From Chryseobacterium sp. MFBS3-17 (GTDB lineage: Bacteria > Bacteroidota > Bacteroidia > Flavobacteriales > Weeksellaceae), in contig NZ_JAJEWK010000009.1 in NCBI RefSeq assembly GCF_020687745.1, positions 178,215 through 242,214 of the forward strand: a stretch of 64,000 nt of DNA, read 5' to 3'. A program made the translations under genes and the position numbers. Position 1 is the first letter of the stretch. Every line of letters begins with the position of its first letter. The notes under the pieces are model-generated. The model worked only from the letters and a program-made list of their open reading frames with translations. It was not told the origin of the DNA and did no database searches. Of this stretch, positions 44,250 to 52,241 are shown piece by piece.

Positions 44250-44903
44250 ATGGAACAAATCATCAACAAAACCACTGCATTTGTAAAGGAAACCCTGAAA
44301 GGTGCCGAAGCCGGTCACGACTGGTTTCATATAGAGCGTGTCTGGAAAATGTCGGTTCACATTGCAGCTTCAGAAAACTGTAATCTGCCGGTAGTGGAAC
44401 TGGCGGCACTGCTGCATGATATTGCCGATCCCAAGTTTCACCAGGGTGATGAATTGCTGGCACCCCAAATTGCCGGTGATTTTCTTAATTCTGTGGGAGT
44501 GGATCCGGACGTGCGTGAAGCGGTTTTGTACATCATCCGGAATATTTCATTTAAAAACAAAAGTGACGCACCGGAACATCCGCCCATTGAACTGCAGATC
44601 GTACAGGATGCAGACCGGCTGGATGCCATAGGAGCCATAGGGATTGCCCGTACATTTAATTTTGGCGGGTTTAAAAATAACCTCATGCATGATCCTGTAC
44701 AGCCGCCGCGCCTTCACATGTCCAAAGCGGAGTACAAAAAAAGTGAGGGGACTACCATCAATCATTTTTATGAGAAATTACTGTTGCTGAAAGATATGAT
44801 GAATACCCGCAAGGGAAGAGAAATTGCTGCTGAGCGGCACCGGTTTATGGAAATTTTTCTGCATCAGTTTCTGAGGGAGTGGAACGGAGAACCTGACCGC
44901 TGA
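44250..44903 (+). CDS. HD domain phosphohydrolase
   Basis: 217 residues. The HD superfamily metal site is complete: GHDWFHIERVW (His), LAALLHDIAD (His-Asp) and IVQDADRLDAIGAIG (second Asp). It belongs to the YedJ/YpgQ type of small HD hydrolases, some of which hydrolyse nucleotides. Cytoplasmic. It follows the hydrolase gene by 33 bases and is probably in the same operon. Confidence 0.93.
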   Translation: MEQIINKTTAFVKETLKGAEAGHDWFHIERVWKMSVHIAASENCNLPVVELAALLHDIADPKFHQGDELLAPQIAGDFLNSVGVDPDVREAVLYIIRNISFKNKSDAPEHPPIELQIVQDADRLDAIGAIGIARTFNFGGFKNNLMHDPVQPPRLHMSKAEYKKSEGTTINHFYEKLLLLKDMMNTRKGREIAAERHRFMEIFLHQFLREWNGEPDR

Positions 44904-44933
44904 TGATGTCATAATTTTTTATCTTTGTGCCGC

Positions 44934-45521
44934 ATGGAACATTTTACCTTCATTATCTTTTTGCTGCTGTGCCTGGGACTGGTACTCTGGGTTTTCAGAA
45001 AATCCGCGTATGCCCGCCACGTCAGAGTGCTCCGCTACGCCATTGTTGCCGGCGCACTGATTTATTTTGTGGTCTGGTTTGTTCAGAAAAGCAGCTACCC
45101 GGACCGCGGCAACGCCATGTCTCTACAGATCATCAACAAATTGCCATCTACTTTGGATTTTTTTGTGATTACCGTAAACGATTCCGGAAATATAAAGAAT
45201 GACCTGATTCGTGCCGGGAAAATACGTCCGGAGCATTATCAGCTGGAGTATCTCAATATGGATCATTCCCGGGAATACTGGATTGGCGGACTGATGGGCA
45301 AGGACAAGCTGGTGTACTTCTCTCAACATGCCGTGCCCGATGCCGGCAGTGACCAGATTGTGGAAGTAAACAGCTACCTTATGCAGAGCATTAAACTGGC
45401 AGACAAAGCACGGGAGCAGTTTCAGGAAAAAAGACTGGAAGATATAGGAACAGCAGTCTGGACCGTTCTGAGTCTGATATTACTGTTCTTAAATATAGTA
45501 CTGCTGGGCAAAAAGCACTAA
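44934..45521 (+). CDS. Membrane protein of unknown function
   Basis: 195 residues from the ATG at 44934. The -7 box TATCTTTG (44920-44927) ends 6 bases before it. Two N-terminal helices (HFTFIIFLLLCLGLVLWVF and YAIVAGALIYFVVWFV), a central soluble part of about 100 residues, and a C-terminal helix (VWTVLSLILLFLNIVLLG). No recognised family. It is followed by a bidirectional terminator. Confidence 0.75.
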   Translation: MEHFTFIIFLLLCLGLVLWVFRKSAYARHVRVLRYAIVAGALIYFVVWFVQKSSYPDRGNAMSLQIINKLPSTLDFFVITVNDSGNIKNDLIRAGKIRPEHYQLEYLNMDHSREYWIGGLMGKDKLVYFSQHAVPDAGSDQIVEVNSYLMQSIKLADKAREQFQEKRLEDIGTAVWTVLSLILLFLNIVLLGKKH

Positions 45522-45541
45522 CTAAAGTTAGCCATTCTGTC

Positions 45542-45571
45542 AAAAAAAAATCCTGAGGTTATCAGGATTTT
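45542..45571. terminator. Bidirectional terminator
   Basis: AAATCCTGA (45548-45556), loop GGTTA, TCAGGATTT (45562-45570), with a run of nine As on the left. It separates the membrane protein gene from the convergent efflux operon. Confidence 0.85.
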
Positions 45572-45578
45572 AGGGTTG

Positions 45579-46772
45579 TTATTTGTTCTTTTCTTTCAGC
45601 GCTTCCTTGTCCCGGTCACTCGGGTTCCAGACTTTTACTTCTGCATTCTTATCGATTCCGGAAAGCACCTGAACCTTAATGCCGTCGCTGGCGCCCAGTT
45701 TCAGATATACTTTTTTGAAGGAACCGTCGGTTTGTTTTACTTCTACAAAGGGTACATCTTTTCCATTTTGTTTTTCATACTGCACCAGAGATTCATCCAG
45801 CAATAATGCATTCTTCTGTGAACTCAGAATGATCTCGCCATTTGCCGAAAATCCTGCACGGATGAATTCGTTATCCGGGTTAAAGACATCTCCTTCCACC
45901 GGGAATTTAATGGTTCCGTTTTCATCTTTTCCTTTCGGGGCAATCATGGTGAGTCTGCCCGGGAATTTTTTGTTCTGCAACGCCCCGATGGAGATGTTCA
46001 TATTCATCCCTTCTTTCAGTTTACCGGCCTGGGCCTCGTCTATTTCACCTTCAAAAATAAGCGAGTTCAGGTTGGCTACAGAAGCGATGGTGGTTCCGGC
46101 GTTGAACTGATTGGCCTCTATGACCTGGCTTCCCACTTTTACCGGCACTTCCAGCACAGTTCCATTGGCCTTGGAGCGAATCTGTGTGGTAGCCATGCCC
46201 TGAAGTTCCGGAGTAACACCGGTCCTGGCAATCTGCAGATTCTTTTGTGCGGTTTGCAACTGGAGGTTTGCGTTTTTCAGTTGAATCTCTGCACTCTGCA
46301 AGGCCTGCTGAGCCGTGAGGTATTCCTGCCGTGAAATGACGCCCTGGTTAAAGAGACGCTGCTGCATGGCAAACTGCTGTTGCTGGTTGCTGAGGTTTAT
46401 TTTGGCATTTGAAATCTGAAGATTGGCATTATTCACTTCCTGGGTGGTGGCATTCACATTTTGCACGCTGGGCACAATTTTCAGTGTGGCAATCAGCTGG
46501 CCCATACTTACCTGGTCGCCTTCCTGCACCAGTACTTTATCGATGATGCCGGACATATTAGGCTTGATTTCAATTTCCTCCAGCGGCACAATTTTTCCTG
46601 TAGCCATCACTTTGTCTTCCATATCCTGAACTTCCGGTTTTTTCGTGAGAAATACTTCGTTCTTCCGGGAATTGGATTGGATCAGATAGGCGATTCCAGA
46701 AAGCAGTGCCCCGGCGAAGATCAGTCCGAGAATGATGTAAACCACTTTTTTCCAGGTGAATTTCTTTTTCAT
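45579..46772 (-). CDS. Periplasmic adaptor subunit of ABC efflux system (MacA/HlyD family)
   Basis: 397 residues. One N-terminal membrane helix (VVYIILGLIFAGALLSGIAYLI), then the adaptor plan: lipoyl half-motif KIVPLEEIEIKPNMSGIIDKVLV, a long coiled-coil hairpin (NANLQISNAKINLSNQQQQF and QQALQSAEIQLKNANLQ) and the return lipoyl half (IRSKANGTVLEVPVKVGSQV), beta barrel and membrane-proximal domain. It links the inner-membrane ABC exporter to an outer-membrane TolC-like channel, which is not encoded here. Last gene of the four-gene operon, 102 bases after the second permease gene. Confidence 0.93.
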   Translation of the reverse strand: MKKKFTWKKVVYIILGLIFAGALLSGIAYLIQSNSRKNEVFLTKKPEVQDMEDKVMATGKIVPLEEIEIKPNMSGIIDKVLVQEGDQVSMGQLIATLKIVPSVQNVNATTQEVNNANLQISNAKINLSNQQQQFAMQQRLFNQGVISRQEYLTAQQALQSAEIQLKNANLQLQTAQKNLQIARTGVTPELQGMATTQIRSKANGTVLEVPVKVGSQVIEANQFNAGTTIASVANLNSLIFEGEIDEAQAGKLKEGMNMNISIGALQNKKFPGRLTMIAPKGKDENGTIKFPVEGDVFNPDNEFIRAGFSANGEIILSSQKNALLLDESLVQYEKQNGKDVPFVEVKQTDGSFKKVYLKLGASDGIKVQVLSGIDKNAEVKVWNPSDRDKEALKEKNK

Positions 46773-46874
46773 AGGTATATATTTATTGTTGTGAAATGGT
46801 TTTGTGCACCGTTTTTATTCTCAAGGGTTTCAGTGCGACCATTTAAAGGATTTTTGATTCTATAGTTAATCTTG

Positions 46875-48146
46875 TTACTCACTTCTCAGGGCTTCTATGG
46901 GTCGTATTTTTACTGCCCGTTGTGCAGGAATCATCCCGATGACCAGTCCCAGTACAATCATGATGGCCATGGCAGCAAAGACCTGCGAATATTCTACCGT
47001 GGGATTGTAAAACGGAAATGTATCCTGATTCTGCGTCATGACATTGATGATCATGAGCAGGAAAATACCAAAAATAAATCCGATAATCCCGGAGGCCACG
47101 GTAATGACTACACTTTCCAGCAGAATCTGATTTCTGACCTCTGCCGGTTTTGCACCCAGTGCTCTGCGGATTCCAATTTCCTTGGTTCTTTCCTTTACGG
47201 TAATAAGAAGGATATTGGAGATGGCTATTACGCCGGCCAGAATCGTTAATGATCCTACAATAATCGTTAAAAGTTGCATACCGGTAAGAAAGCCGGTCAT
47301 TTTTTCGAACATTTTTCCCAGATTGAAGGAACCGAAGGCATTGGTGTCTTCCGGCGAAACGTTGTTTTTTGTTTTCAGCTGGTTTTTGGCCTGTTCTTCC
47401 ACAATGCTGAGGTCTGCATCAGGCTTGCTTACAATGGCAAAGAAATCTACCTTGTCTCCGTTATTGTACATTTTGGTAAAGGTGGAAAGCGGGATATAGG
47501 CCGTGACGTCATTATCCATAGGTCCGCCGCTCTGCGCCACTTTATAAACACCGATGACATTAAAGAATATTCCTTTAATGTTTACCGACTGGCCAATCGG
47601 ATTTTCTTTTTTTCCGGAATCAAAAAAGTTTTTATAGATGCCTTCGCCCAGTACCACAACGTTTTTGTTGCCGGCTACATCTGCATCATTGATATAACGG
47701 CCGAACATCAGCTTTTTCTCAGATATTTTATTGCCCACAGGATAATCGCCGGTCAGGGTATAGGTGGCGGTTTTACCTGCACGGTTCATGATTTCCCCCG
47801 GACTTCCGAAATTGCCACGGGAGTTTTGAGGGGAGATATAATCAATTTCCCTGATGTTGTTTTTCAGCAGATCCATATCGGGCAGGTGCAGGTGCATCTG
47901 TCTGCCTTTGGGGAATCCGTCATACGGCATAGAGGTGCTTTGTGCCCACATGAAGATACTGTTGGTGGCGAATCCTGCAAACAGTTTGTCAAAACCATTT
48001 TCCATTCCTTTGGCGGCTCCCAGCAGGCTCACAAAAAGAAACATGCCCCAGCCCACCCCAATCATGGTGAGGAAGGTGCGGACTTTATTATTCCGGAGGG
48101 AATGATAAATTTCCTGCCACGTGTCTAATCTGAATATAATGTTCAC
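46875..48146 (-). CDS. ABC transporter permease, MacB/FtsX type (second)
   Basis: 423 residues. One N-terminal helix, a large MacB-type periplasmic domain (about residues 45-285) and three C-terminal helices of the FtsX domain (TIIVGSLTILAGVIAISNIL, ITVASGIIGFIFGIFLLMII, FAAMAIMIVLGLVIGMIPA), with VKERTKEIGIRRALGAKP between them. Mechanotransmitter type exporter. It is homologous to its neighbour, so the pump is probably a heterodimer of permeases with one ATPase. Confidence 0.93.
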   Translation of the reverse strand: MNIIFRLDTWQEIYHSLRNNKVRTFLTMIGVGWGMFLFVSLLGAAKGMENGFDKLFAGFATNSIFMWAQSTSMPYDGFPKGRQMHLHLPDMDLLKNNIREIDYISPQNSRGNFGSPGEIMNRAGKTATYTLTGDYPVGNKISEKKLMFGRYINDADVAGNKNVVVLGEGIYKNFFDSGKKENPIGQSVNIKGIFFNVIGVYKVAQSGGPMDNDVTAYIPLSTFTKMYNNGDKVDFFAIVSKPDADLSIVEEQAKNQLKTKNNVSPEDTNAFGSFNLGKMFEKMTGFLTGMQLLTIIVGSLTILAGVIAISNILLITVKERTKEIGIRRALGAKPAEVRNQILLESVVITVASGIIGFIFGIFLLMIINVMTQNQDTFPFYNPTVEYSQVFAAMAIMIVLGLVIGMIPAQRAVKIRPIEALRSE

Positions 48147-48174
48147 GTTTGCTTCTTTTGAGGTTAATTTTTAG

Positions 48175-49404
48175 TTACTCTGCCCGCAGGGCTTCTATTG
48201 GTTTTATTCGGCTTGCTTTATACGCTGGCACAAATCCGGCTATCATTCCGGCAATCACCAGGCATACAAAGGCTACCATAATCAGTCCCCAGCCTACACT
48301 GGGATTTTTTATAAAGTATTCTTCCAGATGATTGCCAATCAGGTACAGGGTCAGCACGCCCAGTCCTACACCCACCAGACCGGACACTACTGTGATGACC
48401 ATGCTTTCCTGCATGATGAGGGAGACAATGCTTCGGGGTTTGGCACCGATGGCTTTTCGCACGCCTATTTCCTGCGTTCTTTCCTTTACAATATACACCA
48501 TGATATTGCTGATGCCAATGATGCCTGCCAACAGTGTTCCCAAGCCTATAAATCCTACAATGACGGTAATCACAAAGAGAAACATAAAAGAATCTTCCAG
48601 GCTTTCTGCCCGGTTCCTTACCCGCACGGCATTTTCATCATCCGGCGATACTTTTTTGCGCGCTTTCAGTTCTTTTTCCAGGCGGTCACTGTATGCTATG
48701 GCTTCTTTGGGCTGCATATCTTCCCGGTAGGTGATGTACACAGAGCTTACGGTATCAGAACCTTTTTTCATCTGCTGCAGCGTCGTAATGGGGATGCTGA
48801 TGGAGCGCTCTTCCCAGTCTCCGCCGTCATCAGAAAAGACGCCTATTACTTTGAACATGGTTCCGTTAATGTTCAGTTCCTTGCCCACAGGATCGCCGTC
48901 TTTGATAAGGTCACGCTGCACCATACGGCCAATTACTGCCACACTTTGCTTGTTCTCCATGTCCCGTGGAGAGAGAAAACGGCCGTTCAGGAGTTTTCGG
49001 TTTTCAATGACCACTTCATTCTCATTGGCTCCGCTGATCTGGTAGGTACCGCTTTCCTTGCCGTATTTTACCAGCATAGTCGTGCTGTAGCGCGGGGTAG
49101 AGGTTTGCACTTTTGCAGGTTCACTGTCTACAAGGGCATCGTAATCTTCATTGTTCAGGACCACGGTCCGGTTTTCCTGCAGTCCGCTGTAAGCGATGGT
49201 AGTTTTACCGGTAGAAATGGATATGAGGTTTTGGGCATCACGCGTAAACTCATCTGTGAATGCATTTTGTAAGCCTTTCCCGATTCCGAACAGCACAATG
49301 AATATGAACAAGCCGAGGGCTACCGTAAACCCCGAGAGTACGGTTCTCAAGACATTGCTCCGAATGGATGCAAATATTTCCTGCCAGCGGTCCAGATCAA
49401 ACAT
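48175..49404 (-). CDS. ABC transporter permease, MacB/FtsX type (first)
   Basis: 409 residues with the same domain order as the following gene: N-terminal helix (VLSGFTVALGLFIFIVLFGI), MacB-like periplasmic domain and FtsX domain with VKERTQEIGVRKAIGAKPRS. The two permease genes are 28 bases apart. Relatives export macrolides, peptides or lipoproteins; no substrate can be assigned. Confidence 0.93.
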   Translation of the reverse strand: MFDLDRWQEIFASIRSNVLRTVLSGFTVALGLFIFIVLFGIGKGLQNAFTDEFTRDAQNLISISTGKTTIAYSGLQENRTVVLNNEDYDALVDSEPAKVQTSTPRYSTTMLVKYGKESGTYQISGANENEVVIENRKLLNGRFLSPRDMENKQSVAVIGRMVQRDLIKDGDPVGKELNINGTMFKVIGVFSDDGGDWEERSISIPITTLQQMKKGSDTVSSVYITYREDMQPKEAIAYSDRLEKELKARKKVSPDDENAVRVRNRAESLEDSFMFLFVITVIVGFIGLGTLLAGIIGISNIMVYIVKERTQEIGVRKAIGAKPRSIVSLIMQESMVITVVSGLVGVGLGVLTLYLIGNHLEEYFIKNPSVGWGLIMVAFVCLVIAGMIAGFVPAYKASRIKPIEALRAE

Positions 49405-49436
49405 GTTCGACTATTATTTTTGTATTTAGGATATCT

Positions 49437-50129
49437 TTATTCCAGAATTTTCTGGCTGATGAATTCGTCACTTTCTATAATACCGTCTTTCAGCACTACA
49501 TTTCTTTTGGTTTGGGCGGCCACATCGGGTTCGTGGGTTACCACAATGATGGTTTTGCCTTCGCGGTTAATCTGCTGCAGCAATTTCATAATATCGTGCG
49601 TGGTTTTGGAGTCCAGTGCGCCGGTAGGTTCATCGGCCAGAATTACTTTCGGGTCCGAGATCAGTGCCCGGGCTATGGCCACTCTCTGTTTCTGACCTCC
49701 GGAAAGTTCATTGGGCAAATGGTTTGCCCATGGAGCCAGACCTACCTTGTCCAGAAATTCCAGTGCGCGTTTATTTCTTTCCTTACGGGATACATTCTGG
49801 TAATACAGAGGCAGTGCCACATTTTCCAGTGCTGTTTTGTAACCGATGAGGTTGAAGGACTGAAACACAAATCCCAGAAAACGCGAGCGGTATTCGGCGG
49901 CTTTCACTTCGGTAAGTTGTTCGATGGGAATGCTGTCCAGCTCATAAGTCCCGGAATCTTTTTCATCCAGAATACCGATGATGTTCAGGAGGGTAGATTT
50001 TCCCGAGCCCGAACTTCCCATGATGGAAACAAACTCACCTTCGCCAATTTCCAGGTTGATGCCTTTCAGCACGTGCAGTTTACTTTTTCCTGTGTCGTAG
50101 GATTTATGAAGGTCCTTAATGCTCAGCAT
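49437..50129 (-). CDS. ABC transporter ATP-binding protein (MacB/LolD type)
   Basis: 230 residues. Walker A GSSGSGKST, Q-loop FVFQSFNL, signature LSGGQKQRVAIARAL, Walker B VILADEPTGALDS and H-loop VVTHEPDVA are all intact. It energises the two permeases of the operon. First gene of the unit, 32 bases before the first permease gene. A weak TAAATTTA box lies upstream on the minus strand. Confidence 0.95.
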   Translation of the reverse strand: MLSIKDLHKSYDTGKSKLHVLKGINLEIGEGEFVSIMGSSGSGKSTLLNIIGILDEKDSGTYELDSIPIEQLTEVKAAEYRSRFLGFVFQSFNLIGYKTALENVALPLYYQNVSRKERNKRALEFLDKVGLAPWANHLPNELSGGQKQRVAIARALISDPKVILADEPTGALDSKTTHDIMKLLQQINREGKTIIVVTHEPDVAAQTKRNVVLKDGIIESDEFISQKILE

Positions 50130-50264
50130 GGATTTCTGATTGTTTCATAATGAGTATAAATTTATAAAAAAATGTTACATGGTTCGGATTAAAGTCTCCT
50201 TGGATGGGGCAGGGGTCATTTATGTTGACGTGCACAGTAGGTTTTGTCATGCTGGGAGTTGCAC

Positions 50265-50475
50265 TTTGTCATCCTGAGCTGAACGAAGTGGAGCCGAAGA
50301 ATCTCCTGCGTTGTTTCTGTGTTTCCATTTTGGCGTTGTGTCATCTCCTCATCTCCCCCTCGCCAAGTCCCCAAGTCCCCCAGTCTCCAATCTCTCATCT
50401 CCAGTCTCCAATCTCTCATCTCCAATCTCCAATCTCTCATCTCATGTCTCATGTCTCTCAGTCTCTCGTCTCCAC
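50265..50475 (+). repeat. Composite intergenic repeat, copy 1
   Basis: REP-like head with TCATCCTGAG (50269-50278) and GAGCCGAAGAATCTC (50291-50305), a link of about 35 bp, then GTCATCTCCTCATCTCCCCC, a block with CCAAGTCCCCAAGTC, and an 80-bp minisatellite of TCTCCAATCTC / TCTCATCTCC units. The minus strand has an open frame of 78 codons here that reflects the repeats only. The rest of the 688-bp gap (50130-50817) holds the nrdB promoter and a long leader. Confidence 0.75.
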
Positions 50476-50650
50476 CTATGTTTAATGCCGGAATCCCATG
50501 TAAAAAGTGGTTTTACAATGCTGTTTAAATAATTTCTGCCATTGACCGGGGTTTGCGGCGGCCGCTTCGCCGTAACTTGCTGTAGCAAAAGGTTTACTGC
50601 ATTTGTGGAAAACTTTTCCGCTTAAAAGTCAGCCATTTAGGCTTTCCCGC

Positions 50651-50681
50651 TTTCAAATGACCTAAAGAATCTATACTTTTG
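50651..50681 (+). promoter_or_regulatory. nrdB promoter
   Basis: TTTC (50651-50654), a 19-base spacer and TACTTTTG (50674-50681). The leader is about 130 nt and includes an imperfect hairpin AGTTCT-CATG ... CATGA-AGAACT (50752-50773). Confidence 0.65.
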
Positions 50682-50817
50682 TTTACGTTCAAAACCGTGC
50701 GGTTCAGACTGTTTTTCAGGATGAAATCCCGCCGGAAACAGAACAGTATCAAGTTCTCATGTTCATGAAGAACTTTTCACAAAATTTAAAGTTAAACACA
50801 AAACAGAGCAGACATAT

Positions 50818-51792
50818 ATGGGAATTTTTGATAAAAGAGTAAGTTACAAACCGTTTGAGTATCCGGAAGTTTTACAGTTCGTAGAAGCCATCAACAAATC
50901 ATTCTGGGTGCATTCTGAAGTAGATTTTACTGCCGATGTGCAAGATTTCCAGTCGCAACTGGAGCCGCATGAAAAAAATGCGGTGAAAAATGCCCTGCTG
51001 GCTATTGCCCAGATTGAAGTTTCGGTGAAAACCTTCTGGGGAAATCTCTACCACCACCTGCCAAAGCCGGAATTGAACGGCCTGGGGGCTACCTTTGCAG
51101 AGTGTGAATTCCGCCACTCTGAAGCCTATTCCAGACTGCTGGAAGTGCTGGGGTATAATGATGAATTTATGAACGTAGTGGAGATTCCGGCAGTGAAAAA
51201 AAGAATTGACTTCCTGAGCAATGTACTGAAACATGCCAATTCTACCACCCCGAAAGAATACGTTTCGTCACTGCTGCTCTTCAGTATCCTGATTGAAAAT
51301 GTGTCCCTCTTCTCGCAGTTTGCCATCATCCTGTCCTTTACCAGATTCAAAGGATTCATGAAAAATGTGTCCAATATCATTGCCTGGACCTCTGTAGATG
51401 AACAAATCCATGCCAATGCCGGCATTTACCTGATCAATAAAATCCGGGAGGAGCAGCCCGAACTGCTTACCGACTCGGATCTGGAAGATATTTATACTCT
51501 GGTAGATCACTCTATACAGCTGGAAGAAGAAATCCTGAGCTGGATTTTTGAACTGGGCGAGATTGATAATTTTACCAAAGAAGATCTGCTGAATTTTATG
51601 AAATACCGCGTAGATGACAGCCTGAAGAAAATCGGTATGAAAACCCGGTACAACATCACGCCGGAACAATACAGACCTATGGTCTGGTTTGAAGAAGAGG
51701 TGTTTGCCAATTCACTGGATGATTTCTTTGCCAAAAGACCGGTAGATTACACCAAGCACGACAAAAGCATCACAGAGAACGATTTGTTCTGA
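50818..51792 (+). CDS. nrdB: Ribonucleotide-diphosphate reductase, beta subunit (class I)
   Basis: 324 residues. The dimetal site is visible: E67 in AQIEVSVKTFW (in place of the more usual Asp), E97 and H100 in ECEFRHSEAY, a further Glu in SILIENVSLF, and E and H in SVDEQIHANAG. Tyr104, four residues after H100, is in place for the tyrosyl radical. The C-terminal tail SITENDLF docks into NrdA. With NrdA it makes deoxyribonucleotides. It lies 449 bp upstream of nrdA, the gap being filled with repeats. Confidence 0.95.
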   Translation: MGIFDKRVSYKPFEYPEVLQFVEAINKSFWVHSEVDFTADVQDFQSQLEPHEKNAVKNALLAIAQIEVSVKTFWGNLYHHLPKPELNGLGATFAECEFRHSEAYSRLLEVLGYNDEFMNVVEIPAVKKRIDFLSNVLKHANSTTPKEYVSSLLLFSILIENVSLFSQFAIILSFTRFKGFMKNVSNIIAWTSVDEQIHANAGIYLINKIREEQPELLTDSDLEDIYTLVDHSIQLEEEILSWIFELGEIDNFTKEDLLNFMKYRVDDSLKKIGMKTRYNITPEQYRPMVWFEEEVFANSLDDFFAKRPVDYTKHDKSITENDLF

Positions 51793-51799
51793 TGTTTTT

Positions 51800-51925
51800 G
51801 GGGCGCCTTTTCCGCCTTCCGCTCCCAATCTTTTTATGGCTCCCGGCCGCTTGTCTGCAGCAGCGTGATCTCTGTGGAAAGCCATAAAAAGGATTTCCGC
51901 TCAAGTCGGGGCGCGGTGAGACGGG
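51800..51925. repeat. Long hairpin element in nrdB-nrdA gap
   Basis: TTTTTATGGCT (51831-51841) pairs with AGCCATAAAAA (51880-51890) around a GC-rich 38-base loop. The stem is bracketed by direct repeats TTCCGCTC (51817-51824 and 51896-51903) and GGGGCGC (51800 and 51908). From memory, hairpins with flanking TTCCGCT blocks are common between genes in Bacteroidota. Confidence 0.7.
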
Positions 51926-51928
51926 ATA

Positions 51929-51995
51929 CTTAGAGAGTGGAGACTTAGAGAGTGGAGAGTGGAGAGTGGAGAGTGTGCGCGAGCGAAGCGAGCGC
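51929..51995. repeat. Purine-rich tandem repeat
   Basis: About six units of GAGAGTG or AGAGAGTGGAGACTT (51930-51975), the complement of the CT-rich tails of the composite repeats, followed by a direct repeat CGAGCG-AAG-CGAGCG (51980-51994). Confidence 0.7.
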
Positions 51996-52054
51996 CGAAA
52001 AGAGCTTTTGTAGAAGAATGTCCCGGCAAAAACAAACCTGCGTCTTGATAGCCC

Positions 52055-52124
52055 CGATTGCAGCGGCATCCTTTTCTGGTGAATGAGCGGAGCCGAAATC
52101 ACCGGAAAAGATACAGCGGAAAGC
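52055..52124. repeat. Second hairpin element in nrdB-nrdA gap
   Basis: CTTTTCTGGTGA (52071-52082) pairs with TCACCGGAAAAG (52099-52110), one G-T wobble, flanked by GCAGCGGCATC and ATACAGCGGAAAGC. It has the same plan as the 51800 element but a different stem. Between it and nrdA sits a small ACCC-GCAA-GGGT hairpin (52214-52225). Confidence 0.65.
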
Positions 52125-52241
52125 GGGTGGCACACACCGGATGAAGCAACCTACATGATGCTCCTAAAAAAAACGAAGCACTGAACGCAAATAAGAACCT
52201 ATAATTATAGCTGACCCGCAAGGGTTAAAAAAATATACACA

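Noticed and set aside
50216..50452. 78-codon open frame on the minus strand with peptide repeats MRDWRLE
   Set aside because: It lies within the composite repeat. A related peptide can be read at 60680-60964, but in the third copy (57759-57912) the same frame is broken by a stop, so the openness comes from the CT/GA repeats and not from coding.
50300..50475. Possible CRISPR array in the CT-rich repeats
   Set aside because: The units are 7-20 bases, vary in length, have no constant-length unique spacers and no cas genes are nearby.
51800..52200. Possible insertion sequence between nrdB and nrdA
   Set aside because: No transposase frame, no flanking target duplications and no long terminal inverted repeats; the hairpins are short repeats rather than IS ends.
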